The translations under genes and the position numbers were made by a program. The notes beneath the pieces are model-generated. The model did no database searches, had not been told where the DNA came from, and saw nothing but the letters and a program-made list of their open reading frames with translations. 64,000 nucleotides of DNA from JAVEDQ01 sp963783105. GTDB taxonomy: Bacteria; Actinomycetota; Actinomycetes; Frankiales; Frankiaceae. The first letter of the stretch is position 1. Every line of letters starts with the position of its first letter. Shown in pieces: positions 24,840-33,260 of the stretch. Where the stretch lies: the NCBI GenBank assembly GCA_963783105.1, contig CAWAMI010000005.1, positions 174,404-238,403 of the forward strand, in the 5' to 3' direction.

Positions 24840-25199
24840 CGTGACGAGACCCGGCGCCAGAGCGTTCCTCGGAGCAGGGGCGCTACAGCTCGTAGGTGCC
24901 GATCACGACGCCGGACGAGGTCGGGGTCGAACGGGACAGACGAGCGGCAGCGGCGGATCTCACCTCGGGCACGGATCCGGCGGCACCGAGGAGCCGGCTT
25001 TGACGGGTCCGGTCCGCAGTAGTTCCCTTCGCGGGTATTCAGGATCTGACGACCGTCGGCGTCCCAGGTGTCGGTGCCGAGGTAGCGGTAGCCCGCGGGG
25101 ATCGCCGGGCTGACCGCAATGAGCTGCGGCGCTGCCGGGTCGTCCGCTCCGAGAAGCTGAACCGGCTGGCGGAGGTCGACGGGAGCGTTTCCCCCGTCC
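24840..25199 (-). other. Non-coding or degraded stretch with remnants of an unknown protein
   Basis: No intact gene is visible. One minus-strand frame continuous with the sigma remnant reads PAIPAGYRYLGTDTWDADG and ILNTREGNYCGPD. Another frame near 24890 reads SSGVVIGTYEL followed by a stop, like the C-terminus of a small secreted protein. I cannot name the original gene. Confidence 0.35.
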
Positions 25200-25506
25200 G
25201 GTGTGGCATAGGAGCGCCACGTACTCGCGCGGGCGAGCTTCACCTCCGCGCGTAGCCGGGTCAGCCCGCGGTTCGTGTGCGTCTTGACCGACCCGACGCT
25301 GCAACCGAGGAGCCGCGCGACGTCGCATAGGCGTCGACATCTGCCGGGGGGCCGCGCCGTACCCAGCGGCCGTAGACGCCCTCCAAGGTGGACTGGAGCA
25401 GGTCCTCTCCGGCTCCACGGTCACCGGTGATCAGGGTCGCGAAGCGGAGCAGCGCGGTCGCCCTCTCCGCCAGGTACTCCGTGAACGGACCGTCCGCACC
25501 GCTCAT
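25200..25506 (-). pseudogene. SigE-family ECF sigma factor remnant (region 2 and region 4 with the middle deleted)
   Basis: From ATG 25506 the frame gives FTEYLAERATALLRFATLIT and GAGEDLLQSTLEGVYGRWV, sigma region 2. At about 25340 it breaks: a different frame gives DVARLLGCSVGSVKTHTNRG then LTRLRAEVKLA, sigma region 4. About 60 residues that normally lie between are missing, so this is an internal deletion plus a frame change rather than a single-base error. The gene is therefore probably dead. Confidence 0.75.
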
Positions 25507-25570
25507 CGCGTAACCGTCGATGTGCTCATGCTGTAGAAGAGTTCGGCCGCCTCGATCCGGTTGACGCGGT

Positions 25571-26287
25571 TCAGCCTCTCGCCGCCGTGCGGAAGGCCCC
25601 GGGGACGAAGCGACCGCCGAAGGAAGGGGAGAGACTGCTGCGGGCGACGTCGAGGAACGCCTCGGGTGCCAGGTTGCCGGCGCCTTCCGGCAGGGCACCG
25701 GCCAGCGGGCGGGCGGCCAGCGTCTCGAGGTCGCGGATGTTGCTGCGACACGCGAGGTCGGGCTCGGCGGGCCACTCGCCGATGACCAGGCCGGCGAGGT
25801 CGACGCCTCGGTTCGCCATCGCCTCCAGGGTGAGGGCCGCGGTGTTCAGGGATCCGAGCCCGGCGGAGCTGACCACGACCGCCGGCGCCCCGAGCGCGAC
25901 CGCGAGGTCGGCCAGCGTCCAGCCTTCCTCGTCGAACCGGACGAGCAGGCCCCCGGCGCCCTCGACCAGCACGAGGCGCCGGCTCTCGGCGAGCTCGGAG
26001 ACGGCTCGCGCGACGGCAGGCAATTCCAGCGGCTCGATGCCGGATCGGCGTGAGGCGGCAGCGGGGGAGAGCGGATCGGGGTAGCGGACCAGCTCGTGCA
26101 GGTCCGTGACGCCGGCCAGCCGCCGGACGTCGTCGAGGTCGCCGGGCTCGTCGTCGCGTAGTCCGGTCTGGGCCGGCTTGACGACCGCGACGGACGCGCC
26201 GCGATCGGCCGCGAGGGCGGCGAGGGCCGCCGTGACGATGGTCTTGCCCACCCCGGTGCCGGTACCGGTGACGACGAGGACGGTCAC
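25571..26287 (-). CDS. bioD: Dethiobiotin synthase BioD
   Basis: BioD closes the ureido ring of dethiobiotin from DAPA, CO2 and ATP. The 238-residue product opens with the P-loop VTGTGTGVGKT, has the substrate Lys in VVKPAQTG and the second-shell EGAGGLLV motif. GTG 26287 is chosen because it places the P-loop at residues 8-16 as in the family; the frame is open upstream. TACCGT (minus strand, 26296-26301) lies 8 nt upstream, suggesting a leaderless mRNA. It is divergent from the TerD-vWA gene with a 54-bp shared promoter. Confidence 0.94.
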   Translation of the reverse strand: MTVLVVTGTGTGVGKTIVTAALAALAADRGASVAVVKPAQTGLRDDEPGDLDDVRRLAGVTDLHELVRYPDPLSPAAASRRSGIEPLELPAVARAVSELAESRRLVLVEGAGGLLVRFDEEGWTLADLAVALGAPAVVVSSAGLGSLNTAALTLEAMANRGVDLAGLVIGEWPAEPDLACRSNIRDLETLAARPLAGALPEGAGNLAPEAFLDVARSSLSPSFGGRFVPGAFRTAARG

Positions 26288-26341
26288 GGTCGGCCACGGT
26301 AGTCGGCTGTGCTCGGAGTCAGGGGCGGCTAGGCTCCCCGG

Positions 26342-27847
26342 GTGGATGCGATAACGAAGGGTGCGAACACGGCGTTGCCGCCCGGCATGAAACGGGTGCG
26401 CGTGTCCCTGGGCTGGTCGAACGGCCCGGATCTCGACGCCAGCGCGCTGCTGCTGGCGGCGAACGGCAAGGTGCGTGCCGACGACGACTTCGTCTTCTAC
26501 AACCAGCCGCGCTCCCGCGAGGGCTCGGTGACGCACCAGGGCAAGGCGGGCCGCCAGGACGCCCTGCTCGTCGACCTCGAGGGCATGCCGGCGGACGTCG
26601 AGACGGTGGCGGTCGCCGCGTCCACGGACGGGCAGCCGTTCGGGCAGGTCGCCGGGCTGTACCTGTCGCTGGTCGACGAGGCCGGCGCCGAGGTCGTGCG
26701 CTTCGACATCACCGATGCCACGAGCGAGACGGCCTTCGTCTTCGGTGAGATCTACCGCCGTCAGGGGGCCTGGAAGTTCCGGGCGGTCGGTCAGGGCTGG
26801 GCCAGTGGGCTCGCGGGGCTCGCCACCGACTACGGCATCAGCGTCGACGACGAGCCCGCGGCCCCGGCGAGCGCCTCCGCCGCACCGCCGTCAGCTCCGC
26901 CACCGCCGTCTCCCGTGCAGCAGCAGTGGGGACCGCCGGCCGCCCCGCCTCAGCAGCAGTGGGCACCCCCGCCGCCACCACCACCGTCTCCTCCGCCGGC
27001 CGCGGCGTCGTCGGGCTCGATCAACATGAGCAAGCAGGTCCGGCTGGAGAAGCAGCTCGCCGGGCAGCCGCCGCAGATGGTCGACCTGGTGAAGAAGGCG
27101 GGCATCTCGCTGGAGAAGAAGGGCCTCTCGGAGCACCGGGCCCGCGTCGCGCTCTGTCTCGACATCTCCGGGTCGATGAACTCGCTCTACAAGTCCGGCA
27201 AGGTCCAGCAGCTGTGCGAGCGCATCCTCGGGCTCGCCGTCCAGTTCGACGACGACGGCGAGTGCGACGTGTTCACCTTCGGCACCGGCGGCTACGAGGA
27301 GGGGCCGCTCGACCTTCGCAACCACGCGGGTTGGATCGACGGGATGCTGCAGCGGCGGCGGCTCGAGGGCGGCACCAACTACAACCTCGCGATGCAGGCG
27401 CTGCGGCGGTACTACTTCCCGGACGGCAACGCCGGCCCGCGCAACAGCCCGCGGCAGGACAAGCTGCCGGTCTACGTGATGTTCGTGACCGACGGGCAGA
27501 CGACCGATCAGCAGGGGACCCGGAACCAGGTGACCTGGTCCTCCTACGAGCCGATCTTCTGGCAGTTCATGGCGATCGGGCAGTCGAGCAAGAACGTCGT
27601 CCCCGAGGGCGCGCCGCCGCCCCCGAAGAAGCGCGGGCTCGGTGCCCGGCTGGCTCAGGCGCTCACCGGCGACTTCCAGTTCCTGGAAGAGCTGGACGAC
27701 ATGCCCGGCCGCTTCCTCGACAACGCCGACTTCTTCTCGGTCGCCGACCCGGCGGCGCTCCCGGACCACCAGCTCTACGACCTGATGATGACCGAGTACC
27801 CGGGTTGGCTGCAGCAGGCCAGGCAGCGGGGACTCGTCTTCGAGTGA
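26342..27847 (+). CDS. TerD domain - proline-rich linker - vWA domain protein
   Basis: The 501-residue protein has three parts. Residues 1-167 form a TerD stress domain with the calcium-binding pattern GPDLDASALLL and DDDFVFYNQ. Residues 172-224 are a Pro/Gln/Ala-rich linker with PPPPPPPS runs. From about 265 to 495 lies a von Willebrand A domain with the MIDAS motif DISGSM (274-279), a GGTNYNLAMQ loop and VMFVTDGQT. TerD proteins act in tellurite, phage or chemical-stress resistance, and vWA domains mediate metal-dependent assembly. The start GTG follows a TAGGCT box by 6 nt. It interrupts the biotin genes in the opposite direction. Confidence 0.92.
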   Translation: MDAITKGANTALPPGMKRVRVSLGWSNGPDLDASALLLAANGKVRADDDFVFYNQPRSREGSVTHQGKAGRQDALLVDLEGMPADVETVAVAASTDGQPFGQVAGLYLSLVDEAGAEVVRFDITDATSETAFVFGEIYRRQGAWKFRAVGQGWASGLAGLATDYGISVDDEPAAPASASAAPPSAPPPPSPVQQQWGPPAAPPQQQWAPPPPPPPSPPPAAASSGSINMSKQVRLEKQLAGQPPQMVDLVKKAGISLEKKGLSEHRARVALCLDISGSMNSLYKSGKVQQLCERILGLAVQFDDDGECDVFTFGTGGYEEGPLDLRNHAGWIDGMLQRRRLEGGTNYNLAMQALRRYYFPDGNAGPRNSPRQDKLPVYVMFVTDGQTTDQQGTRNQVTWSSYEPIFWQFMAIGQSSKNVVPEGAPPPPKKRGLGARLAQALTGDFQFLEELDDMPGRFLDNADFFSVADPAALPDHQLYDLMMTEYPGWLQQARQRGLVFE

Positions 27848-27860
27848 GCGGTCGGCTCAC
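27844..27860. terminator. Compact hairpin overlapping both stop codons of TerD-vWA and bioF genes
   Basis: GTGAGC (27844-27849), loop GGTCG, GCTCAC (27855-27860). The stops at 27845-27847 (+) and 27857-27859 (-) lie in the stem. Confidence 0.5.
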
Positions 27861-29014
27861 CGGCCCAGCGTCGTCGACACCACCTTGATGGCCAGGGCCA
27901 CCTCGTCGTCGGTCAGGTCCGCCCGGGCGGCGAGCCTCAACCGGCTCGTGCCGTGCGGCACCGAGGGCGGCCGGAAGCAGCCGACCAGCACACCTTCGCG
28001 CGCACATGCCTCCGAGGCCTCGAGAGCGCGGGTCGGGTCGCCGAGGACGACCGGGACGACGGCCGCCGACGGGACCGGCACCGCCAGCTCCTCGGCCAGT
28101 CGCCGGGCGATCGCCCGGACGCGCTGCAACCGCTGCGGCTCGTCGCGCAGCACCCCGAGCGCGGCCAGCGCCGTGCCCGCGGACGCCGGGGCCAGGCCGG
28201 TGTCGAAGATGAACGTGCGGGCGGCGTCGACGAGGTGGTCGACGACGGGCCGCGACGCGAGCACCACCCCGCCCTGGCCGCCGAGCGCCTTCGACAGCGT
28301 CGCCGTGATCACGACGTCGGGCGCGCCCGCCAAGCCGGCGGCGGCAACCGCGCCGGCACCCCCCGGGCCGAGGACGCCGAAACCATGCGCGTCGTCGACG
28401 AGCAGGAGCGCGTCGTAGCGGCGGCAGACCGCCGCGAGCTCGGCCAGCGCCGCGGGGTCGCCGTCGGCGGAGAACACCGAGTCGGTCAGCACGATCGCAG
28501 GCTGCTTGGCCGGACGGCTGCGGAGCGCGACCTCGACCGCCGGGACCGAGCGGTGCGGAACGACCGCGATCTCGGCCCGGGAGAGCCGGCAGGCGTCGAT
28601 CAGCGAGGCATGGTTGCGCTCGTCGGAGACGAGCAGGGTGCCGGGGCCGGCCAGGGCGGTCACGACGCCGAGGTTCGCGGTGTAGCCGGAGGAGAAGACC
28701 AGCGCCGCCTCCACCCCGACGTGAGCGGCCAGCGCGTCCTCGAGCTCCGTGTGCAGCATGGTCGTGCCCGTGACCAGGCGGCTGCCCGTCGAGCCCGCGC
28801 CCCACGTCCGGAGGGCTTCCACCCCCGCGGCCAGTACGGCGGGGTGCCGCGACAGGCCGAGGTAGTCGTTTCCCGCCAGGTCCAGCACCGGGGCGCCGGC
28901 CTCGCGGGGGCGGAGTCGTCGGCGCAGTCCGGCGGCGGTGCGCTCCGCGGCCACCGCTTCCAGGTGCGACAGCGCAGCGGGAACGACCGCCGGATCGCCG
29001 GGGTTCGTCGTCAT
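27857..29014 (-). CDS. bioF: 8-amino-7-oxononanoate synthase BioF
   Basis: BioF condenses pimeloyl-thioester with alanine using PLP. The 385-residue product has the alpha-oxoamine synthase layout: GNDYLGLSRHP, GAGSTGSRLVTGTT, DERNHASLIDACRLS, VDDAHGFGVLG and the PLP-lysine segment ATLSKALGGQGG. The ATG at 29014 overlaps the bioA TGA (ATGA), so the two are translationally coupled. Length and motifs are normal. Confidence 0.96.
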   Translation of the reverse strand: MTTNPGDPAVVPAALSHLEAVAAERTAAGLRRRLRPREAGAPVLDLAGNDYLGLSRHPAVLAAGVEALRTWGAGSTGSRLVTGTTMLHTELEDALAAHVGVEAALVFSSGYTANLGVVTALAGPGTLLVSDERNHASLIDACRLSRAEIAVVPHRSVPAVEVALRSRPAKQPAIVLTDSVFSADGDPAALAELAAVCRRYDALLLVDDAHGFGVLGPGGAGAVAAAGLAGAPDVVITATLSKALGGQGGVVLASRPVVDHLVDAARTFIFDTGLAPASAGTALAALGVLRDEPQRLQRVRAIARRLAEELAVPVPSAAVVPVVLGDPTRALEASEACAREGVLVGCFRPPSVPHGTSRLRLAARADLTDDEVALAIKVVSTTLGR

Positions 29015-30306
29015 CCGACGACCTTGGTCACCGCGTCGACGACGACGGAACCGAGCACGTCGAGGTCGGAGTCCCCGATCGCGAGAGGAGGCATCAGCAC
29101 GACGACATCGCCGAGCGGGCGGATCAGCACGCCGTTCTCGCGGGCCCGCCGGCAGACTTCGAACCCGGTCCGCTCGAAGCGCGGCGCGACCTCGATGCCG
29201 GTCATCGTGCCGCAGCGGCGGACGTCCACCACGCCGTCCACGTCGGTCAGCGGTGCCAGCATCGCCCCGAGCCGCTCGCCCGCGCGGGCAGCGGCCGCGA
29301 CCGTGCCGCGCTCCGCCATCAGCTCCAGGTTCGCGATCGCGGCGGCGCAGGCGAGCGGGTTGCCGGTGTAGGTGTGGCCGTGGAAGAAGGTGCGGCCCGA
29401 GGCGGGGCTGCCGAGGAACGACTCGTAGACCTCCTCGGTCGCGAGCACGGCGGACAGCGGCAGGTAGCCGGCCGTCACGCCCTTGCCGAGCGTGAGCAGG
29501 TCCGGCGCGACGTCGGCGTGCTCGACGGCCCACATCCGGCCCGTCCGCCCGACGCCGGTGGCGACCTCGTCGGCGAGCATCAGAGCGCCGGCCCGGTCGC
29601 ACAGCCGCCGCACCCCCCGCACGAACTCGGCGTCGTGGGTGAGCATCCCGGCCGCGCCCTGCACCATCGGCTCGATCGCGACGGCACAGACCCGGTCGCC
29701 CTCCGCGTCGAGGATCCGCTCGAGTTCGGCGAGCGCCGCCGCGACGCCGGCCCGCGCGAACGCCGGCGAGGGGATCTGCCGGGTCTGCAGCAGGATCTGC
29801 CGGTACGTCGCGTGGAAGGTGTCGATCGCGCCGACGCTCACCGCGCCGAGGGTGTCGCCGTGGTAGCCCTCCTGCACCCCGACGAACAGCGGACGGTCCT
29901 CGCCCCGCTGCTGCGCGGCCTGGTAGGCCATCTTCAGGGCCGCCTCGACCGCGGTCGCCCCGTCGCCGCAGTAGAAGACGCGGCTCAGGCCGGCGGGCGC
30001 GGTGGCGAGCAGGGCCTCGGCGAGAGCCACGCCGGGCTCGTGCGTCAGTCCGAGGAACGTCGAATGGGCGATCCGGTCCAGCTGTGCCCGCACGGCCTCG
30101 TCGATCTCCGGCACCCGGTGGCCGTGGACGCTGACCCACAGCGAGGACACCCCGTCGAGGTAGGCCCGCCCGTCCGCGTCGTAGAGGTACATCCCCTCGG
30201 CCCGGTCGACGACCAGCGGATCGTCCGTCGGCCAGCCGGCGTGCTGGGTGAACGGGTGCCACACCGACGCCAGGTCGCGGGCGATGACGTCACTGCTCGT
30301 GCCCAT
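29011..30306 (-). CDS. bioA: Adenosylmethionine-8-amino-7-oxononanoate aminotransferase BioA
   Basis: BioA transfers the amino group of SAM to KAPA, giving DAPA. The 431-residue class III aminotransferase begins with the BioA-typical VWHPFTQHAGWPTDDP. It has YCGDGATAVEAALKMAYQ (PLP phosphate binding), GYHGDTLGAVSVG, LMLADEVATGVGRTG and the PLP lysine in LTLGKGVTAGYLPL. It is the first gene of the bioA-bioF pair and divergent from pdtaS over only 56 bp. No clear biotin-regulator operator was found there. Confidence 0.96.
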   Translation of the reverse strand: MGTSSDVIARDLASVWHPFTQHAGWPTDDPLVVDRAEGMYLYDADGRAYLDGVSSLWVSVHGHRVPEIDEAVRAQLDRIAHSTFLGLTHEPGVALAEALLATAPAGLSRVFYCGDGATAVEAALKMAYQAAQQRGEDRPLFVGVQEGYHGDTLGAVSVGAIDTFHATYRQILLQTRQIPSPAFARAGVAAALAELERILDAEGDRVCAVAIEPMVQGAAGMLTHDAEFVRGVRRLCDRAGALMLADEVATGVGRTGRMWAVEHADVAPDLLTLGKGVTAGYLPLSAVLATEEVYESFLGSPASGRTFFHGHTYTGNPLACAAAIANLELMAERGTVAAAARAGERLGAMLAPLTDVDGVVDVRRCGTMTGIEVAPRFERTGFEVCRRARENGVLIRPLGDVVVLMPPLAIGDSDLDVLGSVVVDAVTKVVG

Positions 30307-30362
30307 GTATCGAGTGAACCAGGAGGCTCCGACAGAACGGGCCGCTCTGGCACCCTGAGGCG

Positions 30363-31835
30363 GTGACGGCTCTCGACGGTCCGGTGCGCGGCGCGGAGGG
30401 GCTCGGTCCCGCCGAGCGGGAGCGGCTGCAGACGCTGGTGGCCGAGTGGGCGCTGCTCGCCGACCTGTCGTTCGCCGACCTCCTGCTGTGCATCCCGGTC
30501 GACGGCGCCCGCGACCGAGCGGTGGACGAGTTCGTCGTCGTCGCGCAGGTCCGGCCCGCGACCGGTCCCACGGTCCATCCCACCGATCTCGTCGGCAGCC
30601 GACTGCGCCGCGAGACGCTCGGCACGGCCTGGCGCGAGCGCCGGATCGTCCGCGAGGGCGAGCCGGAGTACGCCGACGGCGTGCCGGTGCGCAACGAGGC
30701 GATCCCCGTCCCCCTCGGCGACCGGCTGATCGCCGTGCTGGCCCGCGACACCAACCTCGTCGTCACACGCTGGCCGAGCCCGCTCGAGGTGACCTACCTG
30801 CGCAGTGCCAACGACCTGGCGCTCATGGTGGCCGAGGGGCGCTTCCCGTTCTCGTCCACCGCCGGCGACGTGCTCGAGGCCCCGCGGGTCGGCGACGGCC
30901 TGCTCCGGCTGGACGAGAACGGCGTCGTCAGCTACGCCAGCCCGAACGCCGTGAGCTCCTACCGCCGGCTCGGGCACACCGGCAACCTGACCGGGGAGCG
31001 GCTGCGTGACGTGCACGCCGGCCTCCGGCTGGTCAGCAGCTCCCTCGAGCGTCGCGTGGATCGGACCCACCTGCTGGCCGAGCCGCAGGAGGACGAGTTC
31101 GAGGTCGACGGCGTGGTCGTCGTGCTGCGGGCGATCCCGCTGCTGTCCGGCTCCGAGCCGGGCGCGCTCGTCCTCGTCCGCGACGTCTCGGAGGTCCGCC
31201 GACGGGAGGCGATGCTGCTCAGCAAGGACGCGACGATCCGGGAGATCCATCACCGGGTGAAGAACAACCTGCAGACGGTGGCGGCGCTGCTGCGACTGCA
31301 GGCCCGGCGGATGACGGTGCCGGAGGCGGCAGAGGCGCTCCGGGAGTCGGTGCGGCGGGTGACCTCGATCGCCCTCGTGCACGAGACGCTGTCGCAGTCG
31401 CCGGAGGAGTCGGTCGAGTTCGACGAGGTGGCCGATCAGCTCGCGGGGATGACGCTCGACATCGTGGTCACCGGCGCCCGGCCGCAGGTCCGTCGGTCCG
31501 GCTCGTTCGGCGTCGTGCCGGCCGCGATCGCCACGCCGCTGTCGCTCGTGCTCAGCGAGCTGGTGCAGAACGCGGTCGAGCACGGCAGGGCGACGAGCAT
31601 CGAGGTGGACGTCCGGCGCGACGGTGACGCCTTGGAGGTGCGCATCGTGGACGACGGGCGGGGGCTGCCGGCCGACTTCGACCTCGACGCCTCCGACCGG
31701 CTGGGACTGCAGATCGTGCGATCCCTGATCGACGCCGAGATGCGCGGAACCTTCGACCTGCACGGCCGCGACGGCGCGCAGGGGGCGGAGGCCTGCGTCA
31801 CGGTGCCGTCGCTGTCGGCCCTCGCGGTGGGGTGA
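30363..31835 (+). CDS. pdtaS: PdtaS-type sensor histidine kinase (GAF-PAS-HisKA_2-HATPase)
   Basis: The 490-residue protein has an N-terminal GAF-like domain (about 1-150), a PAS-like domain (about 165-285), a HisKA_2 dimerisation helix with EIHHRVKNNLQTVAALLRLQ (His296/297) and a HATPase_c domain with ELVQNAVEHG and VDDGRGLPADF. It has no membrane span. The HisKA_2 segment is characteristic of mycobacterial PdtaS, a cytosolic kinase that signals to an ANTAR response regulator. No such regulator is adjacent, as in mycobacteria. GTG start; convergent with whiB1, also as in mycobacteria. Confidence 0.92.
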   Translation: MTALDGPVRGAEGLGPAERERLQTLVAEWALLADLSFADLLLCIPVDGARDRAVDEFVVVAQVRPATGPTVHPTDLVGSRLRRETLGTAWRERRIVREGEPEYADGVPVRNEAIPVPLGDRLIAVLARDTNLVVTRWPSPLEVTYLRSANDLALMVAEGRFPFSSTAGDVLEAPRVGDGLLRLDENGVVSYASPNAVSSYRRLGHTGNLTGERLRDVHAGLRLVSSSLERRVDRTHLLAEPQEDEFEVDGVVVVLRAIPLLSGSEPGALVLVRDVSEVRRREAMLLSKDATIREIHHRVKNNLQTVAALLRLQARRMTVPEAAEALRESVRRVTSIALVHETLSQSPEESVEFDEVADQLAGMTLDIVVTGARPQVRRSGSFGVVPAAIATPLSLVLSELVQNAVEHGRATSIEVDVRRDGDALEVRIVDDGRGLPADFDLDASDRLGLQIVRSLIDAEMRGTFDLHGRDGAQGAEACVTVPSLSALAVG

Positions 31836-31853
31836 CGGTCGGGCCGTCGCCCC
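31829..31853. terminator. Hairpin between pdtaS and whiB1
   Basis: GGGGTGACGG (31829-31838) pairs with CCGTCGCCCC (31844-31853) through a 10-bp stem with one U-G pair and a 5-nt loop. It overlaps the pdtaS stop and precedes the whiB1 stop by 10 bp, so it can act on both genes. Confidence 0.65.
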
Positions 31854-31862
31854 TCCCGGAAC

Positions 31863-32111
31863 TCAGGACACGGCGAGCGGAGCCACCGTGCTGCGCCGCA
31901 ATGCGCGACGCTCGTCCTCGGACAGGCCACCCCACACCCCGGCGTCCTGGCCGGACTCCATCGCCCAGGACAAGCAGGCCTCCGTGACGGAGCAGCGGCG
32001 ACACACGGCTTTCGCCTCGGCGATCTGCCGCTCGGCCGGTGCGTTCATCCCGATCGGGAAGAACAGCTCCGGGTCCTCGTCGCGACACAGAGCGTCGTGG
32101 CGCCAATCCAT
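31863..32111 (-). CDS. whiB1: WhiB1-type iron-sulfur transcriptional regulator
   Basis: The 82-residue product has the four cluster ligands Cys9, Cys37, Cys40 and Cys46 and the GVWGG turn (58-62), followed by a basic RRALRR tail. The sequence MDWRHDALCRDEDPELFFP is WhiB1-like. WhiB1 binds a [4Fe-4S] cluster, partners with the housekeeping sigma factor and reacts with nitric oxide; it is essential in mycobacteria. GGAG stands 6 nt before the ATG. The 333-bp upstream region is unusually long for this window. Confidence 0.95.
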   Translation of the reverse strand: MDWRHDALCRDEDPELFFPIGMNAPAERQIAEAKAVCRRCSVTEACLSWAMESGQDAGVWGGLSEDERRALRRSTVAPLAVS

Positions 32112-32444
32112 GCTGTCTCCTCAGCCTTGATCACCGGGTGCTCCGGGGCCGCAGTTCGGGTCGTGCACAGGGGAAGTGCACCCCCCATGGGAGCCGGTCG
32201 TCTGCTGACCGATCGTGACGCAACGTGTTCTCGGTGGGCCCCTCGAGCACATGAATCCGGAACGAACATGTCACCGTGACACCACGGATGCAATATGCCG
32301 GACCTACTGATGCCCTGCTGAGAGCCCGATCGTGACCCAATTCACGTCGAAAGCGGGAAGTATCCGGCTCGTGGCCTTCGCCACGCTGCGCGACGGGCGG
32401 ACGTCAAGGCGTAGGGCCCGGCCGGCTCCTGCCAGGATGGGCAC
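32112..32444. promoter_or_regulatory. 333-bp intergenic region upstream of whiB1 with candidate operators
   Basis: No gene is supported here. Two symmetrical motifs stand out. GTGCAC at 32163-32168 and again at 32176-32181 is a pair of self-complementary hexamers 7 bp apart, about 50-70 bp from the whiB1 start. A perfect palindrome TGTCAC-C-GTGACA lies at 32269-32281. Neither matches the CRP consensus TGTGA-N6-TCACA. The region is divergent between whiB1 and a phosphodiesterase gene. Confidence 0.45.
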
Positions 32445-33200
32445 GTGCAGGTCCTCGGCCACCGCGGCAGCCTCCGCCCTGGGCCGGAGAACACGATCTC
32501 CGCCGTTCGGGCAGCGATCTCCGCAGGTGCGGACGGGGTCGAGGTGGACGTCCGCCGCACGCGCGACGGGCAGCTGGTGTGCGTGCACGACCCCGCGCTG
32601 ATGGAGGGGTCTCGGGACCGGGCCGGTCGCGAGCGGTTCTCCGACGCCGCCCGCACCGCCGTCATCGCGGAGGACGCCCGGTCGCTGCACGGGCGCGGCG
32701 TGCCGTCCGCCGAGGAGATGCTCGACGCCGGATCGCCGGGACGCGTCGTGCTGGAGATCAAGAACCAGCGGCGACAGCCGGACTACGACGGCCGGCGCGC
32801 GACGACCGCCCGGCTCGTCGTCGAGATGCTCGACCGGCGCCGCGGCGAGGGACGCTCCGATGTCGTCGTCGTCTCCAGCTTCGACAGCACCGCCCTCGTC
32901 GTGGCCCGCGCCGCGGGACTGCCGACGGCGCTACTGACCCTCCCCGGCATCCCCGTGCTCGCCGGGCTGCGGATCGTCGAGCGGGGCGGGCACCCCGAGC
33001 TCCACGCCCACACGAGTGCGCTGCCCTCCCGGATGCCGCGCCGGGTCGCCGCGGCGGTGTCGCGGGCCCACGAGCAGGGCATTCGGCTCGTCGTGTGGAC
33101 CGTTCTGACGCCGGACGACGCACTGCGGTTCCGGGACGCCGGGGTGGACGGCGTCATCTGCGACGACCCGGCAGCCGTGGTCAGGGCCCTCCGCTCCTGA
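32445..33200 (+). CDS. Glycerophosphodiester phosphodiesterase (UgpQ-like)
   Basis: The 251-residue product starts with LGHRGSLRPGPENTISAVRA and GVEVDVRRTRDGQLVCVHDP, giving the catalytic HRG/ENT and ExD-His residues of GDPD enzymes. EIKNQ supplies the third metal ligand and the C-terminal WTVLTPDDALRF and GVDGVICDDP motifs are typical. It likely hydrolyses lipid-derived glycerophosphodiesters in the cytoplasm. A CAGGAT box stands 6 nt before the GTG start. Confidence 0.92.
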   Translation: MQVLGHRGSLRPGPENTISAVRAAISAGADGVEVDVRRTRDGQLVCVHDPALMEGSRDRAGRERFSDAARTAVIAEDARSLHGRGVPSAEEMLDAGSPGRVVLEIKNQRRQPDYDGRRATTARLVVEMLDRRRGEGRSDVVVVSSFDSTALVVARAAGLPTALLTLPGIPVLAGLRIVERGGHPELHAHTSALPSRMPRRVAAAVSRAHEQGIRLVVWTVLTPDDALRFRDAGVDGVICDDPAAVVRALRS

Positions 33201-33260
33201 CCTCGCGGGCTGCGGTGGCGTGCGGGCCGGTTGCGGGGCGGGTCGGCGCGGCGGGTCGCG

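Noticed and set aside
30307..30362. Biotin-regulator operator in the bioA-pdtaS gap
   Set aside because: A TGAAC is present but without the matching second half of a BioQ-type site.
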